DNA of 64,000 nucleotides from JADJLQ01 sp038251405 (GCA_038251405.1 JBBSBH010000005.1:124001-188000); one strand, 5' to 3'; positions 35,490 through 44,617 are shown, numbered from the stretch's first letter. Program-made: numbers and translations. Notes: generated from the sequence alone by a model not told the origin.

Positions 35490-37454
35490 TTATTTTGTAG
35501 CTATTTTGCCTATTGTAAAAGAATATGCTGGCACAGACCAATCACAAATATTTTTTACTATCTTTTTAAAGGAAGTATGTACTATTATTTTATCTAATTC
35601 ATTTAATTGATTGAAGGCAGATAAGTCATCAGAAGCAATGGTCTGCCATTGCATCTCTCCCGAGGTCTCCGGTGAACCCTTCAATTGCACTGATAGAATC
35701 TGAGTTTTAGAGGAATTATTTACTATTTTGATTATTATGGTCTTTTCGATGGTATCTGCCACGGCACTGCTAAATAGTCCATTTTGCCCTGAAATATTTT
35801 TCCCGTCCTCAGTAATAGAGAGTGTATGCGTACCTCTATTGGTGCTATACATTTTCTGCACCAGATAGTTAGGTGTAGTCATCGTCTTCAGATTATCAAA
35901 CCAAATCAGATCTGGTCTCCATTGCCAGGCATCTACATGGGCTAGTAGTGGGGCATAACTACACATCCGTACTATATCGGCATTGCGTTCCAGGCCGGTC
36001 ATAAATGCCGCTTCCGCCAAGGCACTTTCCCAGTTGTTTCTACTTTCAGGAACAGCGCCTTCTTTACTATGGGCAGCATACTCGCCTGCAAACACTTTGG
36101 GACCTTTCCGTGGGTAATTGTCATATCTATTTACATTTTCAAAAAACCACGCAGGCGGTTTATAATAATGTTCATCGATTAATGATGGATTTAATTTTCT
36201 AAGCTCTTTCCAGGCATAGTCAAAATAATCTCCCTGAGGGTACGGCCCTGCTCCAGAGACTATTTTGAGGTAGGGGTATTTAGTCAATAACGTTTTCTCA
36301 AAAATGGCATATCGCTCTATATATTGGGGTTCCCATTGCTCATTACCTATACCTAAATATTGAAGGTTGAATTTTACCGGATGCCCCATTTGATTTCTAA
36401 GAGAGCCCCATTTGGTAGAAATATCTCCATTTGCAAATTCTATTAGGTCTAATGCATCCTGAATATAAGGATCCAATTCACCCAGGGCAACCACCTCACC
36501 ACTGTTAAACTGGCATGCCATACCACAATTCAGTATGGGCAAGGGTGCAGCGCCCAGATCTTCTGCCAACAAAAAATATTCAAAAAATCCTAAGCCGAAA
36601 CTTTGGTAATAATCTGGTGCCGGTCTATTAGTGAATTCTTTATTCCATCGATTCATGATCAGTCTTCGATCTACCGTATTACCCACCGTATTTTTCCATT
36701 GATATCTATTGGCAAGATCTTTCCCTTCGACAATACAACCTCCTGGAAACCGGATAAAACCTGGTTTTAAGGCAGCGATTTTCTCCACTATATCTTTTCG
36801 AAGACCACCTGGTCTTCCTTTCCACGTGTCGTACGGAAATAAGGACACCATATCAATATTTATTTCTCCACTGCCTTCGAAAGTTAATTGAAACCTTCCA
36901 TTCTGAGTAGTATCACTGGTAATAAATGATGTTTTGTAGGACTGCCACTCTTTCTGAAAAGCAGGTACCTTGGCCTCAGCTATTATTTGTCCCCGGGCAT
37001 TTAATACATTTAATTTCAGCTTTATATCGCCTTTTATAGATTGAGCTAATATTGAAAAGGCGCATTTTTCATTTTTGCGTACTGCGATACCTCTGAATCC
37101 ATCATTTATGATTTTGTAATCACCATCGGCCCTATTTATTATTATATCCAAATACTTTTCATTGGCACTTCCATCACTTCTATTTACTACCACATACCGA
37201 CCTTTCTGATATGAGCTTCTTACTTCATGCCAACCCATCATGGGTGTGGGAAATTCAAAGGACCTGTTTTTTATCATTTCGGCATATAAACCTCCGTCTG
37301 CTGCAAAATTGATATCTTCAAAAAAAACGCCCCACATAGTGGGTGAAATCTCAAATTTTTTTTCATCGGCTTGTACTGTCAAGACTCTTTGACCTCTAGC
37401 AATCAAAACACTAAATAGAAGAAATACCGTAAAACAATTTTTACTCATATCCAT
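35490..37454 (-). CDS. GH51 alpha-L-arabinofuranosidase, secreted
   Basis: Releases arabinose from arabinoxylan, arabinan or arabinogalactan side chains. 654 residues with a signal peptide to about residue 22 (ARGQ). The catalytic barrel contains GVFFEDINFAADGGLYAEM, the RFPGGCIVEG segment, the acid/base in YLGIGNEQWEP (Glu372) and the nucleophile in VFAGEYAAHS (Glu458). A beta-sandwich insertion (about 90-205) resembles CBM4_9-type modules and a C-terminal beta domain closes the protein. It follows the GH3 gene by 13 bp, so the two are co-transcribed. Confidence 0.95.
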   Translation of the reverse strand: MDMSKNCFTVFLLFSVLIARGQRVLTVQADEKKFEISPTMWGVFFEDINFAADGGLYAEMIKNRSFEFPTPMMGWHEVRSSYQKGRYVVVNRSDGSANEKYLDIIINRADGDYKIINDGFRGIAVRKNEKCAFSILAQSIKGDIKLKLNVLNARGQIIAEAKVPAFQKEWQSYKTSFITSDTTQNGRFQLTFEGSGEINIDMVSLFPYDTWKGRPGGLRKDIVEKIAALKPGFIRFPGGCIVEGKDLANRYQWKNTVGNTVDRRLIMNRWNKEFTNRPAPDYYQSFGLGFFEYFLLAEDLGAAPLPILNCGMACQFNSGEVVALGELDPYIQDALDLIEFANGDISTKWGSLRNQMGHPVKFNLQYLGIGNEQWEPQYIERYAIFEKTLLTKYPYLKIVSGAGPYPQGDYFDYAWKELRKLNPSLIDEHYYKPPAWFFENVNRYDNYPRKGPKVFAGEYAAHSKEGAVPESRNNWESALAEAAFMTGLERNADIVRMCSYAPLLAHVDAWQWRPDLIWFDNLKTMTTPNYLVQKMYSTNRGTHTLSITEDGKNISGQNGLFSSAVADTIEKTIIIKIVNNSSKTQILSVQLKGSPETSGEMQWQTIASDDLSAFNQLNELDKIIVHTSFKKIVKNICDWSVPAYSFTIGKIATK

Positions 37455-37467
37455 ATTATTTCAAGGA

Positions 37468-39783
37468 TTAATTTTTACTTTTATATTTATTCACTTTGTC
37501 GTTATTTATTACTCCGCCCCAATTCATTCCAAATCCAAAATCATATACGTGGCCTTCACTATCCATATGACACTTCATATCCTGCGGACCATCTTCAGCT
37601 TGTAATTCCACCGCACTCATGCTGGCAGGCATTTGCATAGGCAATAATGCGGAAGGCTCCACAGCTCCGGAAATGATATCCAGTATAGCCTGATCCTGCA
37701 CCCGGAAATTGATCAGGATTCCATCTGCTAATCTTTCAAATTCATTAAAGACCATGGGATTGTCCAAAGTAACTGATACAATTACAGGTTTGCCATTCAT
37801 TTTGGCGTACGTATCATAGATGGTATAAAGATCATTTAAATTAGTGGCTTTTACTTTCTTGTCTTTGTAACTTCTATTAGTACTGGACTCCAAGGGGTCT
37901 CCACCAGCTATACTCGTAGCCCGCGCCAGGCTAGCCTGATATTCTCCATATTGCAGACTAATGGGTACATAGCCATTGCCTTTATTGATTTTTATATCAG
38001 CAGAGTCATAGCCTATACCGCCCGCAGTGGGATTGGTAACAAATACCAAAGCTGCATCTGCTATAGATGGATCGCTGGTAATATTGAAATATTTTTTTAC
38101 AATTTCAATATTCACCGGATAATCCGTTCTTTCAGGGGAAACTTCTCCAAGAAAATTTCTGGAAGCTGGATATACTTTTTGAGGTATATAAATAGTAATG
38201 CCTTTTTTAAGTGGAAGTGCTTTATTGATATTTTTGAGCATTACAATAGATTTTAATTGGGCCAGGTAGCCCGCTTGCATAAATGGAGCAGATCCTACAA
38301 TGGCTTTTGTTTTTTCTACATCCAAATAGGGATTCTCAAATAATCCTACTCTGAAAATATTGCGTAGCAATCGGGTAGCTGACTGCTCCATCCTGGTGCG
38401 CATAAATGATTCCCCATATTCTTTGATGCCCATTTGATAAGCTTCTAATATGGGACCGGCATCATTATTTCCACCAAATTGGTCTACGCCTGCCATGATC
38501 ACTTTGTAATGTCTTTGCGCTACCGAAAGATTTTCTACCCCATGAGATTTGCCAGAGGTAAAATTGTCCAATTGAGTTTTGTCGCCTGTAATGTTCCAAT
38601 CAGTACACAAAACCCCATCATACTGATATTTTTTACGAAGAAGATCATTGATAATATACTTGCTGTAAGAATTCCCTACATTTTCATGATTGACAATATC
38701 CTGATCCCAGGAAATAGTATAATAAGGCATTACTGCGGATGCAGATTTTGTTTTGCCATTTAGTTTAAAAGCACCCTCTAAAAAAGGTATCATATGGGTC
38801 TCAAATTGGTGGTCGGGATACACGGCAAATTTTCCAATTCCGTAATGGGCATCCCTTCCACCTTCACCTGATCCCCCACCCGGCCAATGCTTCACCATGG
38901 TATTGACACTGGTATATCCCCAGCCGTCTTTAATTTCATCTTTTCCGAAGGAAGTCTGAAATCCATCACAATAGGCACGGGCCATATCTGCAGCCAAAGC
39001 CTGGTTTTCTCCAAATGTACCACTCACTCGCATCCATCTTGGATCGGTAGCTATATCTACCTGTGGCGATAAAGCTGTAGCTATACCTAATGCTCGATAT
39101 TCCTGCGATGCAATCGTGCCAAAATTTTCTACTAAGGCAGGATCAAAACTAGCCGCCATACCCAGTGAACCTGGCCACATGGAAATAGTACCACCGGAGC
39201 CAGCATTAAATTCCATATTGGCAACCGTGCCATTCCTGGGGTCAGAGCTATTATTTGCAGGAATACCTTTCCCTATTTTTTCACAAAAAGCTTGCACATT
39301 ATTATTCCAGGTAGCTGCTACTTCAGGGGATTGCACCGTAGTAAGAAGAACATGACGGACATTATCTTTTGAGAGGAAACCTTTTTGCTGATCGGACAAA
39401 TCAGATGCTTTTGCTCCACTTTGTGGAAAAATTTTACCATTGTAGGTGGCTGCAAAATATCCAGCGGCCCTCCCGGGAAGAGATTGATGTTGGCTATAAA
39501 GCATCAGACCGGCAATTTCCTCTAGGGTGAGTTTAGAAGCAAGATCTTTGGCCCGCTCATCTGCGGATAGCCTCCAGTCTTCATATTTATCCAGCTTGCC
39601 ATTTTTATTTAAATCTTTGAAAAAAAGCTTTTTATTTTTGATCAATTTTACTCCTGAAGAAGTATTGTACCCAATCTTTTGACCACCGGGGTTCTCTACA
39701 TAAACTATGCTCTCCTGGGCCATTAAATGATCAATATGCATGCTTAAAAAAAATAAAGCAATTACAATAAATTTAAATTTCAT
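37468..39783 (-). CDS. GH3 beta-glycosidase, secreted
   Basis: 771 residues with signal peptide MKFKFIVIALFFLSMHIDHL. An EF-hand-like segment (FKDLNKNGKLDKYEDW) precedes the GH3 N-terminal barrel, which shows KLTLEEIAGLMLYSQ, LSPQVDIATDPRWMRVSGTFG, NTMVKHWPGGGSGEGGRDAH and the nucleophile Asp in VLCTDWNITGD. The GH3 C-terminal domain follows. The family includes beta-glucosidases and beta-xylosidases; this clade is common in Bacteroidetes and its exact substrate is not clear. Middle gene of the unit SIE remnant - GH3 - GH51. Confidence 0.93.
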   Translation of the reverse strand: MKFKFIVIALFFLSMHIDHLMAQESIVYVENPGGQKIGYNTSSGVKLIKNKKLFFKDLNKNGKLDKYEDWRLSADERAKDLASKLTLEEIAGLMLYSQHQSLPGRAAGYFAATYNGKIFPQSGAKASDLSDQQKGFLSKDNVRHVLLTTVQSPEVAATWNNNVQAFCEKIGKGIPANNSSDPRNGTVANMEFNAGSGGTISMWPGSLGMAASFDPALVENFGTIASQEYRALGIATALSPQVDIATDPRWMRVSGTFGENQALAADMARAYCDGFQTSFGKDEIKDGWGYTSVNTMVKHWPGGGSGEGGRDAHYGIGKFAVYPDHQFETHMIPFLEGAFKLNGKTKSASAVMPYYTISWDQDIVNHENVGNSYSKYIINDLLRKKYQYDGVLCTDWNITGDKTQLDNFTSGKSHGVENLSVAQRHYKVIMAGVDQFGGNNDAGPILEAYQMGIKEYGESFMRTRMEQSATRLLRNIFRVGLFENPYLDVEKTKAIVGSAPFMQAGYLAQLKSIVMLKNINKALPLKKGITIYIPQKVYPASRNFLGEVSPERTDYPVNIEIVKKYFNITSDPSIADAALVFVTNPTAGGIGYDSADIKINKGNGYVPISLQYGEYQASLARATSIAGGDPLESSTNRSYKDKKVKATNLNDLYTIYDTYAKMNGKPVIVSVTLDNPMVFNEFERLADGILINFRVQDQAILDIISGAVEPSALLPMQMPASMSAVELQAEDGPQDMKCHMDSEGHVYDFGFGMNWGGVINNDKVNKYKSKN

Positions 39784-39815
39784 GATTCGAGATTTAGGTT
39801 TTTTTTAAATAGTTT

Positions 39816-40394
39816 TTAAATAATCCAGGCTTTTTTCAGAACATATCGAGGGTCAGTTACCATATCTTGTTCCACAAAATAATATTCAACACCAGTTTTA
39901 CGAGCTGCGTGAATTATATTTTTTAAATCAATGACGCCATCACCGGCGGAAGTCATAAAAGGGAAAAGCGGAATCCATTCAGAGGCTGACCCTCCGTCTC
40001 CTGCAAATCTCTTTTGCTCTTTCATATCTTTTATATGTAACATCTTGTAACGCCCTTTGTGCTTTGTGAGTAAATCAACAGGATTAATGCCTCCGGCGGT
40101 AGTCCAAAACAAATTCATTTCCATAAATACAAGATTGGGATCAGTATTATCCAAAATCTCTTTTGCTTTTTGAGTGCTGAAGGTGTACGGCCCGTAAAAC
40201 TCTACCTGTTTAAATCCCATTTTCGATATCATGCCTATAGCCTGGGCAAAATCTTCGCTGCACATTTTAGGCATAGAGAAAAGCTGAATTCCATACTTGG
40301 TTCTTTTCGCGTTAGTGGTATTTATAATTGCATCTGGAACATGAAAAAGGGCCATTGTTATGGAAGATTTTTGAATAAAATCCTTTCTATTCAT
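39816..40394 (-). pseudogene. Sugar isomerase/epimerase-like TIM-barrel gene with large internal deletion
   Basis: 192 residues, against about 290-310 for intact relatives. The N-terminal third (TKYGIQLFSMPKMCSEDFAQ and GFKQVEFYGPYTFSTQKAKE) and the C-terminal third (DPNLVFMEMNLFWTTAGGIN, GRYKMLHIKDMKEQKRFAGD, AGDGVIDLKNII, YYFVEQDM) match the AP-endonuclease-2-type xylose-isomerase-like family, but about 100 residues from the middle of the barrel are missing. The join falls near residue 80-82 (about 40150) and keeps the frame. A half barrel with metal-site residues lost is unlikely to be active, so it is called a pseudogene, although it remains open and sits first in the GH3-GH51 unit. Confidence 0.75.
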
Positions 40395-40489
40395 GATGAA
40401 TTATATTGTTATCCAATATTAGTAATATATTATCAAATAAACGCTTTGGTTATAAATCTTTATTTTCGGCTTCAATATCAAATTGAAAC

Positions 40490-41452
40490 ATGAATCAGAT
40501 CAATCGCAGAAAAATATTAAAGGGAGTAGGCTTACTTACTGGCAGCGCTTTACTTCCTTTCCCTGTAACAGGTAAATCAATTTTTAAAACTAAACCAGAG
40601 GAAAAACCATTTAAGAAAAAATTTCTTTATTGTTTAAACACCTCTACCATCAGGGGACAAAAACTAGGAATCGAAAAAGAAATCGATCTCGCTGCTAAAG
40701 CGGGCTACGATGGTATGGAAGTATGGATACCTGTATTGAATGAATATAAAGCTGGCGGAAAATCTATCAAGGATCTGGGAAAGCGAATTTCTGATAAAGG
40801 ATTGAAAGTGTTTGATGCCATTGGTTTTGCACCCTGGATCCATGAAGATGCTCAAATCCGGGCAAAGGCATTGGATCAGGCGAAGGCGGAAATGGAAATG
40901 GTTCGGGAGCTTGGTTGTCCACGTATTGCCGCACCACCTGCCGGGGCAACGGACAAAGAAATATCTTCTTATGATGCTGCTGCAGAAAGATTCAGAACTT
41001 TAATAGAGATAGGTGTTCAACAGGGTGTAATTCCGCAGCTGGAGCTTTGGGGGTTTTCAAAAACTTTGTATAAATTAAGTCAATTATTATATGTGGCTGC
41101 ACAATGTGGTCATCCGCAAACCAGGTTGCTAACCGATGTATTTCACTTGTACAAAGGAGGCTCTAACCCTGATGCAATGAAACTGATTGCTGCCGATGCT
41201 ATAGAAATATTTCATATGAATGATCATTTGCCCTCTTCAGAAATGGCTACCATTACTGATGCTGATCGGGTATTCCCCGGAGATGGGTCGGCACCACTAA
41301 AACAGCTCTTGCAGGATCTGGCAAAAAATCGTGATAGAGTGATATTATCCCTGGAGCTGTTCAATCCTCAATATTACAAAATGGATGCCGCTGAAGTGGT
41401 GACTACTGGATTGGCGAAACTGAAGGCTGCTGTGGCGAATGCGGCCGGGTGA
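40490..41452 (+). CDS. Sugar phosphate isomerase/epimerase-like TIM-barrel protein with Tat-type signal
   Basis: 320 residues. The N-terminus MNQINRRKILKGVGLLTGSA carries a twin-arginine motif before a hydrophobic stretch, so export by the Tat system is likely. The rest is an AP_endonuc_2 barrel: YDGMEVWIPVLNEYK, GCPRIAAPPAGATDKEISSY, IPQLELWGFSKTLY, LTDVFHLYKGGSNPDAM, IEIFHMNDHLPSS and ILSLELFNPQYYK. The Glu, Asp and His residues expected at the metal site are present. Such proteins isomerise or epimerise sugars, often in inositol or keto-sugar breakdown. Divergent from the deleted paralogue at 39816-40394. Confidence 0.88.
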   Translation: MNQINRRKILKGVGLLTGSALLPFPVTGKSIFKTKPEEKPFKKKFLYCLNTSTIRGQKLGIEKEIDLAAKAGYDGMEVWIPVLNEYKAGGKSIKDLGKRISDKGLKVFDAIGFAPWIHEDAQIRAKALDQAKAEMEMVRELGCPRIAAPPAGATDKEISSYDAAAERFRTLIEIGVQQGVIPQLELWGFSKTLYKLSQLLYVAAQCGHPQTRLLTDVFHLYKGGSNPDAMKLIAADAIEIFHMNDHLPSSEMATITDADRVFPGDGSAPLKQLLQDLAKNRDRVILSLELFNPQYYKMDAAEVVTTGLAKLKAAVANAAG

Positions 41453-41462
41453 GGGAAAAAAA

Positions 41463-41582
41463 TTAGTAATGCCCTTTTAATGAAAAGATATATATTTTTC
41501 CATCCCTAATTTCATATATAATTCTATGTTCTTTATTTATTTATCCCCATGTAGAATCTATTTTATTCCAAATATAATTGGA
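41463..41582 (-). pseudogene. C-terminal remnant of a YoeB/Txe-family toxin gene
   Basis: The minus-strand frame ending at TAA 41463-41465 reads INKEHRIIYEIRDGKIYIFS then LKGHY, which is the canonical C-terminus of YoeB/Txe endoribonuclease toxins. Just upstream the frame reads TWG then a TAA at 41541-41543, where the family has WSRRIN, so two residues before INKEHR the frame is stopped. Further upstream the similarity fades (SNYIWNKIDSTW). No antitoxin (YefM) gene was found next to it. Confidence 0.75.
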
Positions 41583-41909
41583 CACTATACTATGATATTA
41601 CGAGGCCAATTTTGAATTCACTTAAGATAAATTAGTCCACATAAGGTATACCGGAATTTTGCATTAGAATTTCTATGCAAAATCTGAGGTGTTGAAAATG
41701 AATTATTTAAATTGATTTAAAATGGTAAGAAATAATTACATTTTCAAAACTCAGGTCTTATGACTCCTATCAGATCCATACGATAAATGTAGGGATGCTG
41801 ATATTCATCATCCGCACTCATAGGAGGTTAACCTCGATAAATAGTTGGTTTTCAATTCAACTATTTCATCGACCGTTGGCAATTTTTGCTTCAGCTGCAA
41901 AAATTGGGT
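41583..41909. other. Gap between toxin remnant and toxin-antitoxin pair, with hairpins
   Basis: No gene recognised. The gap contains a perfect 12-bp palindrome GAGGTTAACCTC (41824-41835), an overlapping hairpin (41835-41847 with 41858-41871) and a third hairpin CAATTTTTGC/GCAAAAATTG (41880-41906) that ends 3 bp from the toxin stop. The last may terminate the toxin-antitoxin transcript although it lacks a T tract. Confidence 0.5.
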
Positions 41910-42326
41910 TTAACTATTAAGACTTGAAAGATATTCATCAGGGGTCATTATTGGGATGGCTGCTTCTTTAAAATCTTTTACATTTCTGGTGATCAGAATA
42001 TTGCAATCCATTTTCAATGCAGAAAGATATTGCAGAGAGTCTTCAAAATCAGTGAACTTCGATGAAAGACCTTTATCAATAATATTATCTGTTAGATCAG
42101 AAGTTTTTGCAATAATTCTAAGTTTTCGAAGTTTCTCTATACAGACTTCATTTTTTTCTAATTTTGAAAGAAAATAATACAATGTCGAAAAAGAAAGCGC
42201 CGAGAGAACTAATTTTATTTTCCCGCTATCAGCTATCGTTGCAATTTTTGCAATGGAATCATAGTAGGGTACTCTCTCACCCAGCAGATCCAATATTACG
42301 TTAGTATCCAGGAACAATTTATCCAT
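41910..42326 (-). CDS. VapC-like PIN-domain toxin
   Basis: 138-residue PIN ribonuclease. The metal-site acidic residues are visible in LFLDTNVILDLLGERVPYYD (Asp7), FTDFEDSLQYLSAL (the conserved D-x-x-D/E-D type pair) and ITRNVKDFKEA. It would cleave RNA (for VapC proteins often tRNA) when released from its antitoxin. It overlaps the antitoxin stop as TAATG, the usual coupling of toxin-antitoxin pairs. Its length and start are normal. Confidence 0.92.
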   Translation of the reverse strand: MDKLFLDTNVILDLLGERVPYYDSIAKIATIADSGKIKLVLSALSFSTLYYFLSKLEKNEVCIEKLRKLRIIAKTSDLTDNIIDKGLSSKFTDFEDSLQYLSALKMDCNILITRNVKDFKEAAIPIMTPDEYLSSLNS

Positions 42327-42583
42327 TAATTGTATTTATCAACTAAATGGTCTCCATATTCTTTTTTATAATCTAAATCAGCGGGTACTTTGACACCAGT
42401 AGCCATACTTTTTACAAATGGCGATATTTCTATCTCATCATTTGGATTCACTGAACCCTTTTCTACCAATGATTTAAGATATGATTCTATCATGGCAGAC
42501 AGGCTTCTTTTACGTGCAGCAGCATACTCTTTTGCCTTATTAATCACCACTTTATCCAGCTTTAATGTCAATTTAGCATCCAT
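42326..42583 (-). CDS. DUF6364-type ribbon-helix-helix antitoxin
   Basis: 85 residues. The N-terminal part MDAKLTLKLDKVVINKAKEY and AAARKRSLSAMIESYLKSLV is a ribbon-helix-helix pattern as in DUF6364 antitoxins; the C-terminal tail (SPFVKSMATGVKVPADLDYK) probably wraps the toxin. Antitoxins of this kind repress their own promoter. A GTG codon immediately precedes the ATG at 42583; the ATG is taken as start. The promoter and two operator-like palindromes lie directly upstream. Confidence 0.9.
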   Translation of the reverse strand: MDAKLTLKLDKVVINKAKEYAAARKRSLSAMIESYLKSLVEKGSVNPNDEIEISPFVKSMATGVKVPADLDYKKEYGDHLVDKYN

Positions 42584-42593
42584 CACTTAAAAG

Positions 42594-42635
42594 TTTGTAC
42601 GTACAAAAATAATAATTGTATCCGTACAATCCAAA
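42594..42635 (-). promoter_or_regulatory. Promoter and paired operators of the toxin-antitoxin pair
   Basis: On the minus strand TTTG (42635-42632), a 20-bp spacer and TATTTTTG (42611-42604) form a full Bacteroidetes promoter. A palindrome TTTGTACGTACAAA (42594-42607) overlaps the -7 end and start region, and a second one ATTGTA-TCCG-TACAAT (42615-42630) fills the spacer. Both share the half-site TTGTA/TACAA; their centres are 22 bp apart, about two helix turns, so two antitoxin dimers could bind on one face and shut the promoter. Confidence 0.8.
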
Positions 42636-42721
42636 CATTTTTATAATCGTGAGCACCATGAAGAATATGGCAATAACTAAATTTCAAGCTGGAACGTTTG
42701 CATGTTCATCAGGAGTAATAA

Positions 42722-42762
42722 CAAAAAAAAGCAGTCGCTTTCAAAAGAAAGCAACTGCTTTA
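42722..42762 (-). terminator. Terminator after the sigma/DUF4097 unit
   Basis: On the minus strand AAAGCAGTTGCTTTC and GAAAGCGACTGCTTT (42761-42747 and 42742-42728) form a 15-bp stem with one G-U pair and a 4-base loop, followed by eight T. It lies 30 bp after the stop of the last DUF4097 gene and also separates it from the toxin-antitoxin promoter. Confidence 0.9.
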
Positions 42763-42791
42763 ATTAATTGGAGTAGAATTCAATTAATAGA

Positions 42792-43670
42792 TTATTTCTT
42801 CCTCACGTAGATATCTCCATTGTATGTCTTAAAGGTAACTTCAGCCCCTCCACCATTGATATCGCCTTTTTTCCATTCATTGATCACTACTTTATACACA
42901 CCAGATTTGGTATCTTCTTTTTTCACCGGTCCTGTACTTTTAATGTCTACATCAAAGCCGGTGTAGATATCCCCTTGATCGGTCTTGAATTTCATACTTG
43001 CTTTTACATTAGCAGGAAAAGTAATGTCTACATCGCCGTTGTAAGTGGAAAAAGCCATGGGCACTCCTGGTTTTACTTCATCAAAAATGACTTTGATATC
43101 ATCGTTATAAGTAGTAGCCACTACTGATCCCTTTATATTATTCGCCGTGATTCCACCATTATAATTGGTAAGATCTACTTCTCCCTGCACGTTGGAAATC
43201 AAAAGATCACCATCATTATACGTATGCATTTTTACATCGAAGCCAACAGGCACCTCAATCACAAGATCCATGTTTTCATTCCAGGAATTAGAAGTGACTT
43301 TTACAGTATTTTCATCTTCAGAGGCTGAGAGATCTACATTTCCGCCACTTACTTTCCGAAGACCATCCATTTCTTTATTATTCTTAGAACCATTTAGATC
43401 CACATTTACATTAGTGTTGACCCGAACGCCATTCTTTGATTTTTCCTTTTCCTTTTCTTTGTTCTTATCTTCAGCTTCAGTACTATAATGCACGAGTACA
43501 TCTTTGCGCGCGGTACCTTTTACAGTAATCGATCCTGTGTTGAGATTTGCTATAAGTTTGCCTCTTTTGGCTGGATCAGATAGTGGAATAGTAAATTCAC
43601 TTTGAGCTTTGATATCCATCGCCATACTGATAAATAGTAGTATGATGGAAAGTTTTATGCTTGTTTTCAT
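42792..43670 (-). CDS. DUF4097-family exported beta-helix-like protein (second copy)
   Basis: 292 residues with signal peptide MKTSIKLSIILLFISMAMDIKAQ. The body is a run of short beta repeats of the form TYNGDIxV or NNIKGSVVATTYNDD and STYNGDVDITFP, typical of DUF4097/DUF4098 putative adhesins. An acidic and lysine-rich insert (KNKEKEKEKSKNG) is present near residue 75. It lies 30 bp after its paralogue in the sigma-factor unit and is the last gene before a strong terminator. Function unknown; cell-envelope location is inferred from the signal peptide. Confidence 0.85.
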   Translation of the reverse strand: MKTSIKLSIILLFISMAMDIKAQSEFTIPLSDPAKRGKLIANLNTGSITVKGTARKDVLVHYSTEAEDKNKEKEKEKSKNGVRVNTNVNVDLNGSKNNKEMDGLRKVSGGNVDLSASEDENTVKVTSNSWNENMDLVIEVPVGFDVKMHTYNDGDLLISNVQGEVDLTNYNGGITANNIKGSVVATTYNDDIKVIFDEVKPGVPMAFSTYNGDVDITFPANVKASMKFKTDQGDIYTGFDVDIKSTGPVKKEDTKSGVYKVVINEWKKGDINGGGAEVTFKTYNGDIYVRKK

Positions 43671-43700
43671 TTTTAAAAAAGAGTTTTTTATTATTATTAA

Positions 43701-44588
43701 TTATTTTATTTCTTTGATATAGGCATCCCCATTGAAGGTTTCTACATCGAGATGTGGTCCGCCTGACCTGATCTTAAAGCGATCCATTTCTACTTTGTAT
43801 TTCACTCCTTTGGAGGTAGATGTCTTGCTCACCATAGGGGACATGGTTTCCAAAGATTCTACATTAGTATACAAATCACCATTAAAGCTTTTGAATGACA
43901 TAGTCGCTGAGATGGAGCTGGGAAAATTTACTTTTACGTGGCCATTGAGGGAATAATATCTGCAGTCACTGGAAGGATTTTTGCTATAGGTAATATCCAC
44001 ATCTCCGTTGATGGTAGAGGCTTGTGTTGCCCCTGCAATTTTTTCAAGAACTATACTGCCATTTATATTACTTGCATTTACCTCACCTAGCGTATTGGAT
44101 ACCATCACATTCCCGTCATTGATAGTAGAGGCTATTACATGTACCTGATTGGGAACTTTCAGTTTGAACGACATCTTGTAATCGTATCCCTGATCTTCTC
44201 TGTGGTTGTTTCTTTGCCAGCTATAACCCCAATGGCCATTTTCAGAATTTCTTTTACTCCAGGTATTCCAACCAAATTCCTGACCAGTACCTTCCACAAA
44301 AAATATCAATGAATCTGCTCGGTCCAATACTCCCAATTGGATTTCTGATTTACCTCTAGCCAATCTTTCTTCGGTTTTTGCATTTATTGTCTTTACTACT
44401 TCCAATATGATCTGATCGCCAGATATACCTTCTATAGAAACATCACCTGAAATATTGTAAACCAGGATTGCGTTTTGATCCGACTTTTTATCAAACTTAT
44501 AAGTCTTTGATATTTTCTCTGTGAAGGTCTGACCAATTATATTGCCGGCAAGGCATAGAATGGACAGACAAATAAATAGTTGTTTCAT
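43701..44588 (-). CDS. DUF4097-family exported beta-helix-like protein (first copy)
   Basis: 295 residues with signal peptide MKQLFICLSILCLAGNIIGQ. Repeated beta turns such as YNISGDVSIEGISGDQIIL, SNTLGEVNASNINGSIVLEK, QASTINGDVDITY and FKSFNGDLYTNVES mark the DUF4097 family. It resembles its downstream neighbour in plan but not closely in residues. It starts 29 bp after the HEAT-repeat membrane protein, in the same direction, so it is probably controlled by the sigma factor of this unit. Confidence 0.85.
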   Translation of the reverse strand: MKQLFICLSILCLAGNIIGQTFTEKISKTYKFDKKSDQNAILVYNISGDVSIEGISGDQIILEVVKTINAKTEERLARGKSEIQLGVLDRADSLIFFVEGTGQEFGWNTWSKRNSENGHWGYSWQRNNHREDQGYDYKMSFKLKVPNQVHVIASTINDGNVMVSNTLGEVNASNINGSIVLEKIAGATQASTINGDVDITYSKNPSSDCRYYSLNGHVKVNFPSSISATMSFKSFNGDLYTNVESLETMSPMVSKTSTSKGVKYKVEMDRFKIRSGGPHLDVETFNGDAYIKEIK

Positions 44589-44617
44589 AAAATATAATTT
44601 AAATGGTATTTATAAAA

